A stretch of 64,000 nt of DNA from Deroplatys truncata (Eukaryota; Arthropoda; Insecta; Mantodea; Mantidae): positions 70,690,557 to 70,754,556 of the forward strand of contig CM060987.1 of assembly GCA_030765065.1 (NCBI GenBank), given 5' to 3'. The notes below the pieces were generated by a model. That model saw only the letters and a list, made by a program, of their open reading frames with translations. It was not told where the DNA came from and ran no database searches. Every line of letters starts with the position of its first letter. Within the stretch, counting starts at the first letter, position 1. The position numbers and the translations under genes are program-made. Positions 34,302 to 45,879 of the stretch are shown in pieces.

Positions 34302-37300
34302 TCAAATGCGCAGATTAAAATCACTGTCACGAATAAAACGTAAAACACATTCTACAGCACGCGCGACGTCTGCCAAAACGTTGGCTGGGCCAACAGGCAG
34401 ACCAACACGAACGCGCAATGGAGCTAAAACTTGACACACTGTTAAGATGTGAGCACCGTTAAGGGCGCATCACACTGCTCGCATACTGGTGCGGGGTCAC
34501 CACTAAGCAGGTATCTATTACTAAAAAGGCAATTTCCGATTCGTAGGCGGGCTAAAAGTACCTCTTCCCGACGACACGAACGAGAAGAGGTACCCCAACT
34601 AACGGGAGAGGCTTAACCTCCTGCAACTTGTTCCCCCGGAGGGCCGTCCACTCATCCCTCTAAAGCGAGAGGATGCGGTTACGTAAAATAACAAACAAAT
34701 CTGTGGAGGGAACAACAGAGGTAAAATATCTGGGTAATAAAATCGCCGACCTGGCAGCGGCGTCGTCAGACACACTACCTGAGATGCTCACATGACCTGG
34801 ATTCCACATGAAGGAGACGCTGATGCCAGAAACACCAAGCGAGTGGAGCAGGTCATGGATGCGCTGTACGAGCAGGTGGTAACTGTACAGCGAGCTAATA
34901 CTTTGAAGAGCACTCAGGGAGTCTGAACTTATAAAATAGCGCCGTAAGACGTGCCGCTGAATGTATAAAAGAGACTGATAAATGCTAAAATGTTCGGCGA
35001 TAAAAATCCAACATTGCCCCGGTAAACGAAAGGTAAACCTATTTCCACACAAACAAAGGCACATCCTACTCCAGCATCGTCTTAGATCCATCAGTAAAGA
35101 TAAAATGAAAGTCCCCGAATTGTGACTGAAGTTCTAAAAACGCTGATCTAAAGACTGAAGAACAGGTCTCATTCTTCGGCATCGACGATAACCCAAGGAG
35201 ACAGTGGGCCTCAGCGCGAACCATGGAGGAAAACGCGTTTCCCCCCTTGGAAGGGCCGGCGCTGGCGTAACGTCCAAATGCCGAAGCAGTTGACGAAATC
35301 GAACCCCTGGAGGGAGCAATGCAGAGGAGCTAACTAAATATTGCCGATCAAGCGAATCCCCGTAAAATATTGCGAAGGACGGGTGGTCAGGCAAACTGGA
35401 GAGTCGACAGGCATAGCTGCACAAAAGTATCTCGCGCCTGGAAGACAGCGGAGGCTCTGCAGCTTCAGCGTAAAGACTGGGTACGGGGTTAGTTGGAAAG
35501 GCCCCTGTAGCGACTCTAATACCACGATGATGAATGGGATTCAAGTGACGTAACACAGATGGACGTGCCGATAAATAGACAATGCACCCGTAATCAAGTT
35601 TGGATCGGACCATAGAGCGATAAAGACGCAGAAGGACGGTCCGATCAGCTCCCCAGGATGTGCCACTTAAAACACGTAAAAGATTAAGAGAACGGTCACA
35701 CTTTGCCTTTAAAAAGGAAACTGAGATGTCCAGCTCAGCTTTCGATCAAAGATCAACCCCAAAAATTTCACCTCGTCTGCAAACGGAAGGATCTCCGGCC
35801 CAAGATGAAGAGAGGGCGGAAGGAAAGCCTTCCGGCGCCAGAAATTAATACAGACGGATTTCTCGGCGGAGAAATTAAAGCCGCCGGCGTTACTCCAGGC
35901 ATAGAGACGGTCAATACAGCTCTGGAGACGGCGTTCGAGTAGACAGGTCCGCCGTGAACTGCAATAAATGCCAAAATCGTCAACAAAAAGGGACGATGAA
36001 ATGCCAGGTGGAATACAAACAACAACGGGGTTAAAAGCAATTGCAAAAAGTGTGGCACTGAGTACAGAGCCCTGCGGTACTCCGTTCTCTTGAATAAAAC
36101 GACTAGATAAAACCGAGCTCACACGTACACGAAAGACGCGGTCCGTCATAAACTCCCGAAGAAATATGAGAAGACGACCGCGAATATTCCATGCGTGAAG
36201 TGTACGTAAAATACCGCCCCTCCAACAAGTGTCATAAGCTTTCTCCAAGTCAAAAACACAGCCACGGTTTGACTCTTTCTCAGAAATCCATTCATAACAT
36301 GCGTCGATAGGGACACGAGATGGTCGACGGTAGAGCGATAGCGACGAAATCCGCACTGAGCGTTCGCTAGAAGTTTCTGAAACTAAAGCCACCATGTCAA
36401 CCGCCCGTTGATCATGCGCTCCACCACCTTGCAAATGCAACTGGTGAGGGAGATAGGGCGGTAGCTGGAAGGTAGTTGGCGATCCTTCCCAGGCTTAAGT
36501 ATAGGGACAACGGTGGCTTCCTGCCAAACGGAAGGAAAAATACCGTCTTGCCAAATACGGTTATAGACCTGTAAGAGAAAGAGTTTACTGACGGCTGAAA
36601 GGTTCTGTAACATCAGGACATGAATGCCGTCCGGCCCAGGAGCGGAGTGCCGAGAGCAATGAAGAGCGTGCTCCAGCTCCCTCATTGTGAAAAGTTCGTT
36701 ATAGCATTCATTATTAGCAGTCCGAAAATTATATGTTGCGGAATCCAGCCGGTCTTTGATAGAGCGAAAGCCGGCGGAATAATGGTCTGAACTGGAAACC
36801 GCCTCAAAGTCAGTACCCTGAGCGTTAGCAATGGCAGCCGAATCCACTATGGTGGCATTGGAAACCTGAAGGCCAGACACAGTACATTGCAACACTTTAC
36901 CTGAAAAGCGACGAAGTTTATCCCAAACAACAGAGGAAGGTGTGAAGCAATTAAAACACTCGACAAAACGAGTCCAAGATGCCTTCTTACTATCCTGAAT
37001 AATGCGACGAGCCTGGCGCGCGATTGTTTAAACGTAACCAAATTATCAAGTGTATGTGTCGCCGAAACACCCTAAGTGCAGATCTACGGGCACGAACGGC
37101 AACCCAACACTCCTCGTTCCATCAAGGAACAGGAATCCGTCGAGGGTGAGAGGATGAACGGGGAATTGCGCGTTCGGCGGCAGATAGAATCGTAGACGCA
37201 AGGTGCTGCACCATTTGGTTAACGTCGGTAAAGGGCTGGTCCGCAAAAGACACGATGCTGGAATACAATATCCAGTCGGCTTTTGTGAATATCTAGGTAG

Positions 37301-37982
37301 GTATTCTGGAATGTTGGATGTGGTGAGATAGAAGAAAAACGATGCAGGGGTAATGGTCGCTGGAGTAGGTGTCAGCGACGACGTTCCACAGCAGACGACT
37401 AGCAAGCTGGATGGAGCAAACGGCAAGGTCCAAGTGGGAGAGTGTACCGGAAGAACCAGAAAGAAACGTAGGCTCACCTGTATTGAGAATAGAGAGGTTG
37501 AACAGATCAAAAATGTCAGAAAGTAGAGTTTCCCTCGCACAAGCCCTTGGCGAACCCCACAGGGGGCGATGGGCATTAAAATCTCCCAACAGAAGAAATG
37601 GTGTTGGGAGAGCAGACAGGAGAGTGCGAATGTCCGCGTTAGCGAGGGGAGACGATGGAGGTGAATATACAGAGCAAACAGAAAAGAAAAAGCCAGGTAA
37701 CTGTAGTTTAACGGCAACAGTTTGCAAGTCGGACGTAATAGTGAGAGTTTGAAAATGAACGTCGTTACACACTAATAACATGACACCTCCATGAGCAGGA
37801 ATACCCTCCTCCGGTTCAAGATCGTAGCGAACCGGAGTATGCCCTCGAAGATCAAAAGGGTCGTGAGGGCGAAGCTTGGTCTCCTGCAAACACACGACCA
37901 TAGGTGAATGGGAACACAATAAAAGTTGCAGTTCCGCCCTATGCGATCGTACACCACGCAAATTCCAGGTCAGGATAGTCAT
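34302..37982 (-). pseudogene. LINE ORF2: endonuclease, reverse transcriptase, RNase H
   Basis: The start is MTILTWNLRGVRSHRAEL at 37982, 44 bp after ORF1. APE endonuclease, about residues 1-225: CLQETK, LLGDFNAHRPLWG, LDLAV and SDHYP. The reverse transcriptase follows: APGPDGI, YRPISLTSCICKVVERMI, VFDLEKAYDT (motif A), NGVPQGSVLSATLFAI and SSLFVDDFG (FVDD catalytic box), then KFLGLIFDRKLSW and the SKLDYGCIVY thumb. RNase H: SSDSLSALQSI and FMWNPGHVSISGS with SDDAA. Near the C-terminus a zinc-finger-like C-x2-C-x8-H-x4-C is broken by a 1-bp deletion near 34460. Full length would be about 1226 codons; the readable parts use all three frames. It is the source of target-primed reverse transcription in intact relatives. 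Confidence 0.88.
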
Positions 37983-38026
37983 TAAGAAAAAGGAATAAAC
38001 TGTGAACCTACAAGGGCGGCTTAAAA

Positions 38027-39261
38027 TTATCTTTTGCTTAACCTATGGGCTCGGGCTTTTGGAATGGAGTTGGTCAGACTACATAGCCTCCTCAAAGGGA
38101 GGGCCCACGCGCTCAGAACCAGAAACCGACTCAAGCGCCGAGAATCGGTTGTGGGTGGCAATGGGTGAAGGGGGCCGCTGAGCGCGGCTTGTCCAGGGGA
38201 AGGTGAACTTGTCTTGCCGCGCGCACGCGGAGAGTCATTCAAAAAATCTTCCCTGCGAAATTTCTGCTTCGATTTCTTCTCAGTGCCTTGTGACTTCATA
38301 GACTTTGGACCAGGTTTAGAGAACTTGATAACAGTAGCTGAAATGGACGGCCGGATGGTAGTGGCGGTCAATGCAGTCATGGTCCAAGTTTGAGTCTCCG
38401 CATCCTTACGGGGTACTGACGAGGCAACAACAGAACTGAATGTTCCCGATCGCATGAGCGAAGGTTGTCGCGCATGGTAACGCTTCCGGGCTTCGGCGAA
38501 GGAGAGTTTCTCCTTTACTCGGATCTCCTGGATCGCTTCTCGTCCAAATACCGCGGACAGTCGGCAAAGGAAGAAGAATGAGACCCTTTGCAATTAACGC
38601 AGACGGGTCCTGATGAACCGGTACCTTCATGTGACGGCTGGCTACATGAGGCACAGATGGATACAGCACTCTTACAAGAGACTTGCGTATGCCCAAAACG
38701 CTGGCATTTGAAACAACGCAGAGATCTAGGAATATAGGGCCTCACAGCAATACGTTCGTACCCTGCTGAAATACTAGTGGGCAGAACGACGCCATCGAAC
38801 GTGAGAAATAGGGTACGAGTAGGTACCAACACACCGTCGCGTTTAGCCTGCACTCGATGAACCGCTGTAACCTTTTGGTCGCAAAGATAGTCGACCAGCT
38901 CATCGTCTGATATTCCGTCGAGGCTGTGAGTGGTGACGACGCCTCAACAGGAATTCAAGGTGCGGTACTTCTCAACACGGATATGATAACCGTGGAGAAG
39001 CGTGGCGCGCTGCAAGGTCTTACTTTGTTGATCGGACGTACTCTGAACCAACAATGAACCGTTTCGTAGGCGAGTGCAGGAATGAACAGGACCAGCAATT
39101 GAGTCAATGCCCTTCTGGATTATAAAAGGGTTCACCTTCTCGAATGATTGTCCTTCCTCTGTACGGGTAATCACTAAGTAACAACCAGCTGTTGGTGGTG
39201 CTACTTCTGTTGCAATAACTTTTCGGCGTTTGTTGTTAATAATGGAGAAAGGGTGCTCCAT
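38027..39261 (-). pseudogene. LINE ORF1, zinc-knuckle gag-like protein
   Basis: Starts MEHPFSIINNKRRKVIATE at 39261. About 410 codons. An RNA-binding gag-like protein with three C-terminal knuckles: CFKCQRFGHTQVSC (C-x2-C-x4-H-x4-C), CASCSQPSH...C and CVNCKGSHSSSFADC, at about residues 160-225. A basic, serine- and proline-rich tail follows. An in-frame TGA at 38944-38946 stands where CGA is expected, a CpG-type transition. A frameshift lies near 38540. The frame before and after the TGA is the same, so that lesion is a single substitution. It would bind the element's RNA with ORF2. Confidence 0.82.
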
Positions 39262-39836
39262 AGCGAAAAAAATCCTCCACCTTTGCAACCGTCTCCGACT
39301 TCGGGCTCTGACTTCCCGGACGTTACCCCAGCTTGGGTGAGTGGCCTATCTATACCAAACTCACCCCAGAGTCACACCTCCCAAAACATAGACAGAGGGA
39401 CCCAATCGCCGTCAGAAGTCAGAGTTCATGCAATGGCCCCCCGCGGGACTGCACTTGAACACAAACCCTACATGACGACCCCGGGTGGTGGGGATGACGC
39501 CTTTACCAACTCACCCAGCTGCGCACCCAGTGCGCGGGTATCCGTCAGGCTGTGTCCACGGAGGATTAAAATAAAAGGTTAAAAGAAACTAAAAGTATGT
39601 GGGCGTTTCGCAATCAAGGTAGACCGGCGAAGAAGAAAAGAGATGTGTAAATGAATGGACGTGGTGCGAAATGTGCATAAATAGAAGAGAATAAAGAAAC
39701 GCTGGCGAAGGCGTCATGGAATGAAATGCACAGAACGCACGAGAGCCTACCGTGAGTCTCCCGGTCACGAGAACGAACCCACCTCGACCGGACGGGGATG
39801 AAGCGATGAAGATGGCGATGAGTGCCTCGGGAACCC

Positions 39837-41010
39837 CCGGATACGCCAAAAAACGTACTCACATAAGGTGAGCCCCTGGGGGGAGCATCGATGACAGCTT
39901 TCACTTTCGCGGGCATAATTTCAATCAGGTACTGGAAGGCTTCTTGGGGAAAGGCAGCCCATTCTTCACGGAGTGCGGAACTGAAGAGAGATATCGATGT
40001 AGGTCGGTGAGGTCTGGCACGAAGTTGGCGTTCCAAAACATCCCAAAGGTGTTCTATAGGACTCAAGTCAGGACTCTGTGCAGGCCAGTCCATTACAGGG
40101 ACGTTATTGTCGTGTAACCACTCCGCCACAGCCCGTGCAGTATGAACAGTGCTGATCGTGTTGAAAGATGCAATCGCCATCCCCTAATTGCTCTTCAACG
40201 GTGGAAAGCAAGAAGGTGCTTAAAATATCAAAGTAGATCTGCGCTCTGATCGTGTCACGCAAAACAAGGAGTGCAAGCCCCCTCCAGGAAAAACACGACC
40301 ACACCATAACACCACCACCTCCGAATTTCACTGTTGGCACTACACACGCTGGCAGATGACGTTCACCGGGCATTCGCCATACCCACACCCTGCCATCGGA
40401 TCGCCACATTGTGTACCGTGATTCGTCACTCCACACAACGTTTTGCCACTGTTCAACGTGTAATGTTGACGCTCCTTACACCAAGCGAGGCGTCGTTTGG
40501 CATTTTCCTGCGTGATGTGTGGCTTATAGCCTCTCGACCATGGAATCCAAGGTTTCTCACCTCACACCTGTCATAGTACTTGGAGTGGATCCTGATGCAG
40601 TTTGGAATTCCTGTGTGATGGTCTGGATAGATGTCTGCCTATTACTCTTTACGACCCTCTTCAAATGTCGGCGGTCTCTGTCAGTCAACAGGCGAGGTCG
40701 GCCTGTACGCTTTTGTGCTGTACATGACCCTTCACGTTTCCACTCACTATCACATCAGAAACAGTGGACCTAGGGATGTTTAGGAGTGTGGAAATCTCGC
40801 GTACAGACTTCTGACACAAGTGACACCCAATCACCTGACCACGTTCGAAGTCCGTGAGTTCCACGGAGCGTCCCATACTGCAGTTTCACGATGTCAAATG
40901 ACTACTGAGGTCGCGGATGATGAGTACCAGGCAGTAGGTGGCAGCACAATGCACCTAAGATGAAAAATGCATGTTTATGGGGGTGTCCGGATAGTTTTGA
41001 TCATATAGTG
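39837..41010 (-). mobile_element. Tc1 element, left inverted repeat truncated
   Basis: The right end is intact: on the minus strand it starts CACTATATGATCAAAACTAT then CCGGACACCCCCATAAACAT, with a TA at 41011-41012. On the left only the inner part remains (CCGGATACGCCAAAAAACGT), and the outer about 20 bp are replaced by LINE sequence. The size of about 1.17 kb would be about 1.2-1.3 kb if complete, normal for Tc1. Confidence 0.8.
39860..40876 (-). pseudogene. Tc1 transposase, frameshifted
   Basis: Starts MGRSVELTDFERGQVIGCHL at 40876. The paired helix-turn-helix region has SVREISTLLNIPRSTVSDVI, then, after a +1 shift near 40755, KRTGRPRLLTDRDRR (GRPR hook). Catalytic domain: [20 protein letters not shown] (first Asp), [21 protein letters not shown] (second Asp), a 1-bp shift near 40150, [20 protein letters not shown], and DLSPIEHLWDVLERQL (Glu of the DD34E triad). 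The C-terminus IMPAKVKAVIDA leads into the inverted repeat with no usual stop. Stops also occur around 40440-40590. All three catalytic residues remain, in different frames. Confidence 0.87.
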
Positions 41011-41012
41011 TA

Positions 41013-42375
41013 CATGAAAATATTCATTTAAGTCATAAAAACAGTTTTCCATTAAAACTTTCATGAGATTATTTTTAAAATTAAAACTTATTTTCAGGCA
41101 AGTTGGCAATTTGTTGTAAACTTTCATACTAATACAGGTATAATTATTCAATGACTTACTCAGTCTACACGATGGTATTAGTAAGTTACTGCAACCGCTT
41201 GTATTATGACTATGTACGTCATTGTGTAAAACGTATTCATTAAAATGTTCATGAACATGCATAGTAAGACTAAAAATACAAGATTATTCAAAAAGTAGGA
41301 ACAGATTTGTTTCTAATGAACGACGATAGATGGCGACACATGCAATACATCACTGAATAGAGAAAAGTTCAAAGTTTTATTTTGTGTGTTCAAAATGAGC
41401 AGCATTTGTTATGCGAGGACGCCCAGTGCTTTTCCGTTTGCAAACGCAACCATCTTCTACGAATTTATTGTATCAATTGTAAATTTTTTGACGATGCGGT
41501 TCGTTGTTGAACTTAAAATGAAATGCACGATGCAATGAAACACTCTTTGCATAATGCAACACCCAAAACAACTTTTCCTGCGGCGTCGACTTTTCTCATA
41601 AGCAAACACAGCGCCGCTATAGGCACTGAATGGAACTAATATCTGAGGCTTAAAATTTTGAACTTTGCTCTAATCAAGGATGTGTCGTATGTGTCGCTAT
41701 CTATTGTCGTTCATTAGAAATAAATATGTAAACTCTGTACCTACTTTTTGAATAACCCTATATACATTATTGCAAGGGTCACAATAGAAAGCTCTATAAA
41801 ACAATTTCCGCGTGTATCTCTTGAGGATATATTAGCAATCGTAAGATCGAAAGCATCATAATGCTTTCTTTTGCAACAAAAACACATCCCTGGCTCCATT
41901 ACTGTTGTCCTATAAAACTATTCCATAATTAAATAAACTGTGAAAAAGTTCGTAATATGCTTTTAGCAAAATAGATTTAGAAGCATTCTGTTTTAATCTT
42001 CTATTACAAATATTATTCTAGAAAGTTTCCGACATAAAATAGTAGTGTGGCAATTCCAAGTTACGCTGCTACCAGTATGAATTCCTAAAAGTTTAACAGT
42101 ATTGTGGCCTTTCTTAGACCGAAATCAATGTGTTGTATCTTGTTCAAGTTAAGGCTTAAATCGTTAGCAATGAACCATTTCTTCAGATTATTAGTTATGT
42201 CTCCACTATCACCTATTTCAGAATAAAAAAAAGCAGTAGTATCATCTGCGCATAAATAGTTTTTTTTTCATTTAGCCAATAGGTTAAGTCATTTACCGCG
42301 ACAATAAATAAAAAAGGGTCCAGAACAGACCCTTGTTCTCCATATGTTAAAGTTTTGTGAAGAACGTCATGTGAT
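41013..42375 (-). pseudogene. Jockey/CR1-like LINE reverse transcriptase remnant, interrupted by a MITE
   Basis: On the minus strand from 42375: YGEQGSVLDPFLF (reads as YGVPQGSVLGPLLF with a lesion), VNDLTYWL, then LCADDTTAF in a shifted frame (the YADD-type catalytic box). KKWFIANDLSLNLNK, LGIHTGSSVTWNCHT, CRKLSRIIFVI and ELSIVTLAIMYI follow. After the 482-bp MITE it continues SHNTSGCSNLLIPSCRLSKS, ISMKVYNKLPTCLK and FYDLNEYF, the typical end of RNase H-lacking Jockey/CR1-type LINE proteins. The fingers domain and endonuclease are missing (5' truncation). The 3' end meets the Tc1 right end at 41010. Confidence 0.75.
41279..41760. mobile_element. 482-bp Tc1/mariner-type MITE
   Basis: The left end CAAGATTATTCAAAAAGTAG and the right complement TAGGGTTATTCAAAAAGTAG pair for about 110 bp with indels, including TTCTAATGAACGACRATAGA. 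A TA duplication lies at 41277-41278 and 41761-41762. No coding capacity. It sits inside the Jockey/CR1-like LINE. Confidence 0.85.
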
Positions 42376-42606
42376 GCTGATAACGCAGACGATTATAGCT
42401 GGCGCAAAACTTCTGGAATCGTAACCTTGATTGCCACCCCAGCTGCCGAACCTAGGAATGGTTTATGTTTAGCTTAATCAACGAAAGCGATATAATACCT
42501 TTGCTTAATCACAGTGCGTAACACATACAGTCTCATAGACTGGTTGTAATTTCAAACAGAACAGTACCTAAATAGTGCTTATATTATTTTTATTATACTT
42601 ATAACC

Positions 42607-43490
42607 ATGGTTCTTACGTTTTTAAAGTTAATTGGTAAGGTATTACATAGACAAAGCCGGGAAATAATTGCAAATCTCCTCGACTCATAAAGCAAGAAGG
42701 AAGAAAATATATGTTCATCCAAGTTCCATAAAAGCCTTAAGAGAGTGAAAGAAAGAGTAGCCAAAGCAACTGGTGTTTCACTGAGTTACGTTTCCAGAGT
42801 TCTCAAAGATAAGTAAACACACTTGGATGAAGAAGTACCATGTGGTTCACCTGGGAAGAGACATAAGGTTTCTAACGTGTTACGGAAGTAGACGATTTCG
42901 ACAAATGCGTCATTCGGCGCACGATTCACAATTTCTATGTGAAAGAAAAAACTGTGCCAACAATAAGGAGATGGCTCTTCAAGTTGAAATGCAGCATAAA
43001 TTTTCAAGGTGGTGCTAGAAGTCTCAGAAAAATTATAAAAGATTTAGGGTTCAAGTGGAAGAAAACGAAATCAAATGGGAAAATTCTAACAGAAAAGCAT
43101 GACATACGATCTCACCTGGAAGAGTACCTTACTCAGAGGTGCAAAGTAGAGGGTCAAACTATAGTGTATGAAGATGAGTCATACATACACAGCAGTCATG
43201 CAACATCTAGAAGTCGAGTGACGATAGCAAATTAGGTTTGCAGGCAGCTGTTGCCAAAGGGCAAAGACTTATCATCGTTCATGCTGGTGGAACGATCGGC
43301 TTCGTTCCAAATGCCCTTCTCATTACAAGTCGCAACAAAAAACAGGAGATTGTCATAAAGAAATGAATACAGAAAATTACATGAGTGGACCTATACCATA
43401 TTGATACCTAATATGCCTGCTGGGGCCGTTCTGTTAACGACAATGCTTCTTACCATAACACCCAAATTGTCAAACTACCTACCTACCAGA
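42607..43490 (+). pseudogene. IS630-like (Tc1/mariner superfamily) transposase, truncated
   Basis: From 42607: GKVLHRQSREIIANLLDS, stop, then KRVKERVAKATGVSLSYVSR (helix-turn-helix). A frame change leads to a long open stretch 42888-43235: VDDFDKCVIRRTIHNFYVKE, RSLRKIIKDLGFKWKKTKSN, LTEKHDIRSHLEEYL and IVYEDESYIHSSHA (first catalytic Asp in EDES). The frame then shifts to KGQRLIIVHAGGTIGFVPNA and a last IPNMPAGAVL-like stretch near 43410-43440. The second and third catalytic sites are barely recognisable. Stops at several points. It is related to the N-terminal remnant at 3570-3945. Ends were not found. Confidence 0.72.
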
Positions 43491-44347
43491 TGATTGACAG
43501 GTTTTTATATTAAGCGCTTTTTGCAACGGCGGATTTAAATACACTGTATATAACTATAAGTTTATCAGTGCAGTGCGAATATTTGACAATGACTGTCCCA
43601 CGCACTCCTGCAGCATGCAGACGACCGGTCACCTCCTGATCTGGTAAGTAACTCGCTTCATAGCTGTCATTAAGATTTTCACATGTCTAGAACTGTTGCA
43701 CCAATTATAACAACGCCGGTCGCGTTTCATTTTTACTTCCAGGATGAGTAGAACTTTTGGAAGGGGAGAAAGAAGCATTTAGAAATTCACTTCAATTCTC
43801 AGTATCCTGTTGTTTTTCCATACGCTTGTTCATTAGGAGGTAGCACTATTTGACAAAAGATGAAATAGCTTTACTTCGCCTTTTCGTTCCCTTTAATTGC
43901 TATAGAATTTCCATGAGGAAGAAAGTTTTTTTTTTTTTTCGATTCGTTTCGTTTATAATGATTCTGCAGTAAATTCAATTAACTTTTCCTTTCTCGCGGC
44001 GTTGCGATTTACACAAGTTGGCAACCTCTCTTGGACACACAATTAGGTTCCTCCCGGAGGAACGGTAACCTCCCTTCTCTTAAATATCAAATTATATATA
44101 AAACCCTCTCCAAACAGTTTGGAGGGGGAGCAAGGAACGGAAGGGAGGCCAAGCTGTTGCTCAGCTGTTGCAACAGGCTGTTACACATCGCTACCTCTGT
44201 GTTTACGTTTAGACTCACGACCAAGCACGAAAAACAATAATAAATCAGGATTTCCGGAAGGAATGAAGACGGAAATCCCGGGATAATTCGAAGACATCTC
44301 CCTCCATGTCACGTACGGGCTGTGGATCCTGAAAACCTTATGGTAAT
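43491..44347. other. Unassigned DNA with two perfect hairpins
   Basis: GTTCCTCC-C-GGAGGAAC near 44047-44063 and CCCTCTCCAAA-CAG-TTTGGAGGGGG near 44103-44127 are compact inverted repeats 40 bp apart. No gene is recognised around them. Confidence 0.55.
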
Positions 44348-45060
44348 CAGTGGCGTGCATGGTGTGTAGGGGTCACACGCAGACATAATACAAGGCACAA
44401 ACTTCTCCAGCTGCAGTTATTTTATTGGAACTCAAAAGTTTATATTCATGCAGTTATATCGATTTAAAGCATTGTATTCACAGTTCTTCTCCAAAGACCA
44501 GCAAGAATTTGGTGCATAGTATAATGGAAGAAAAACAATGCAGGAAAACAGTCCTTGAAGTGTTTTCTAGGGGGAGTTTATACATCTACCTCTCCTGACT
44601 AATGACTTTTTCATTTTACTCATCATCTGTTTGAAACTCTATAAACCCTCGAAGTGAATAATTTAAATTCCTCTCTTTATTATAATAAGTGTATCCAACT
44701 TGTTGAGCAACCCAAAACGAATATCAACTAGTTTGTATACCTCAAGTCTCTATCGCAATGAAGATTCAAATTATCAATGAGAAGGAAACTCTGGGTTCGA
44801 AATTTTTCTGATTGGATCAGCTCAGCTTCTGGTTTTAGGACATAGTCAAGAGTTACCTAACTCACAATTATTTTGTGCATGCGCTGTTTTTCATTCTCAT
44901 ACTCAGTGCAATCAGTTAACTCAGCAGCATTCACATTATTCTTCAAAGTTACCTCGTTTTTTCTCTCATGAAGCCTGTTAGCGATGCCAGTACTGATAGA
45001 CCACGAGAAGAAGGCAAGCGAGAGGAATGTGTAACATCAACACTTTCCTGCGTCCGTATC
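44348..45060 (-). pseudogene. hAT-like transposase C-terminal remnant
   Basis: On the minus strand near 45040-44700: RLHERKNEVTLKNNVNAAEL, CTEYENEKQRMHKIIVS, LDYVLKPEAELIQSEKFRTQ, SFLLIDNLNLHCDRDLR and a GCSTSWIHLL-like piece. This resembles the region before the dimerisation domain of hAT-derived, zinc-finger MYM-type-1-like proteins of arthropods. The plus strand at 44348 starts CAGTGGCGTGCATGG, a plausible hAT terminus, in the orientation expected for the 3' end of this minus-strand gene. The other end and the 8-bp duplication were not found. Confidence 0.45.
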
Positions 45061-45509
45061 ATATTTACGCTCGCCCTGTGGATACGATAAGCATGTTAAG
45101 GAGGTTATAAACTACTACACAGTGTTGTCAAGTATTCACCCATGGCAAGAGGCAATGGGTTAACATCCATTACGGCGGTTGCTGTTCTACTAGTATCAGA
45201 TCTGGCAGCATGGGTGGTTCATTTGCACACATAAACATATTTCTTTGTAAACGTAGTAAACAATCGACAGTACGTGAGCAGAGAAACAGTTACAGAATCC
45301 CGCTCGCCTTCTTTCGTTGTCCAACAGTACTGAGACGACTATGTTCATGTCCAATAAGATAGCGACTGATACATACTGACAGAACAACATATAGTTCTTC
45401 TATATTTAAACGACACTACTCATATCAGCTGTTCTTATGAGTGTTAAGAAGATTCCCCCTCAAACTAACCATTTTCATTACAATATTAACACGGCTGACT
45501 TATTGATAA
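45061..45509. other. Unassigned DNA
   Basis: No supported feature. Confidence 0.5.
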
Positions 45510-45872
45510 ATGGAATAGATTGGATTGGATTGTGAAGCGGAAGAGATTCGGCACCGGCTGTACCGATGCCCTATGAGGCCGCGCCCTCGGGATGGAGTAA
45601 GGGATGAGGTGAAAAGAGACACTGGGCGGCCGGAACCAGGAGTGACAAGCACAGCAATGACAGGTCCCTACAGATTCCAGACTCAGACGCCCCGGCAGTC
45701 GGACAGGCAGACCGGGTACCCCACCCCACACAGAGGGGCGGTCCCTATACCCCGGCAAAAGTTGAAGGCCTAGGAACGGAGAGAGTCCACAGAGAGCATC
45801 CTTTTTCCCTGCCACGCTGCACCGAAACACCAAAGCCCGCTAATGATCTAGCAGTTGAGCGCCCTTAAACAA
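45510..45872 (+). mobile_element. Non-LTR retrotransposon 3' tail
   Basis: GC-rich (unlike its neighbours), starting near TTGGATTGGATTG and ending CGCTAATGATCTAGCAGTTG then AGCGCCCTTAAAC. The end is recognisably the same as the 3' hairpin of the I-like LINE at 33996-34030. Only the 3' UTR is present. The following A-rich stretch leads straight into SINE S3. Confidence 0.65.
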
Positions 45873-45879
45873 AACCAAA

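Larger units (their letters stand above)
33991..39836 (-). mobile_element. I-like non-LTR retrotransposon, nearly full length
   Basis: About 5.85 kb on the minus strand: a 5' UTR of about 575 bp, ORF1 (39261-38027), ORF2 (37982-34302) and a 3' UTR ending in a hairpin at 33996-34030. It is clearly GC-richer than the flanks. An APE-type endonuclease, reverse transcriptase and RNase H in one ORF2, with a zinc-knuckle ORF1, place it in the I/LOA/R1-type group of RNase H-bearing LINEs. The 5' end abuts the left inverted repeat of the Tc1 element at 39837. I see no target duplication. Both ORFs carry lesions, so it is not autonomous. Confidence 0.85.

Noticed and set aside
37046-37717. 223-residue minus-strand ORF
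   Set aside because: It overlaps LINE ORF2 in another frame. The endonuclease motifs are in the frame starting at 37982.
33991-39836. Possible retroviral or LTR element
   Set aside because: There are no LTRs, protease or integrase. APE endonuclease, reverse transcriptase and RNase H order with a 3' hairpin marks a non-LTR retrotransposon.
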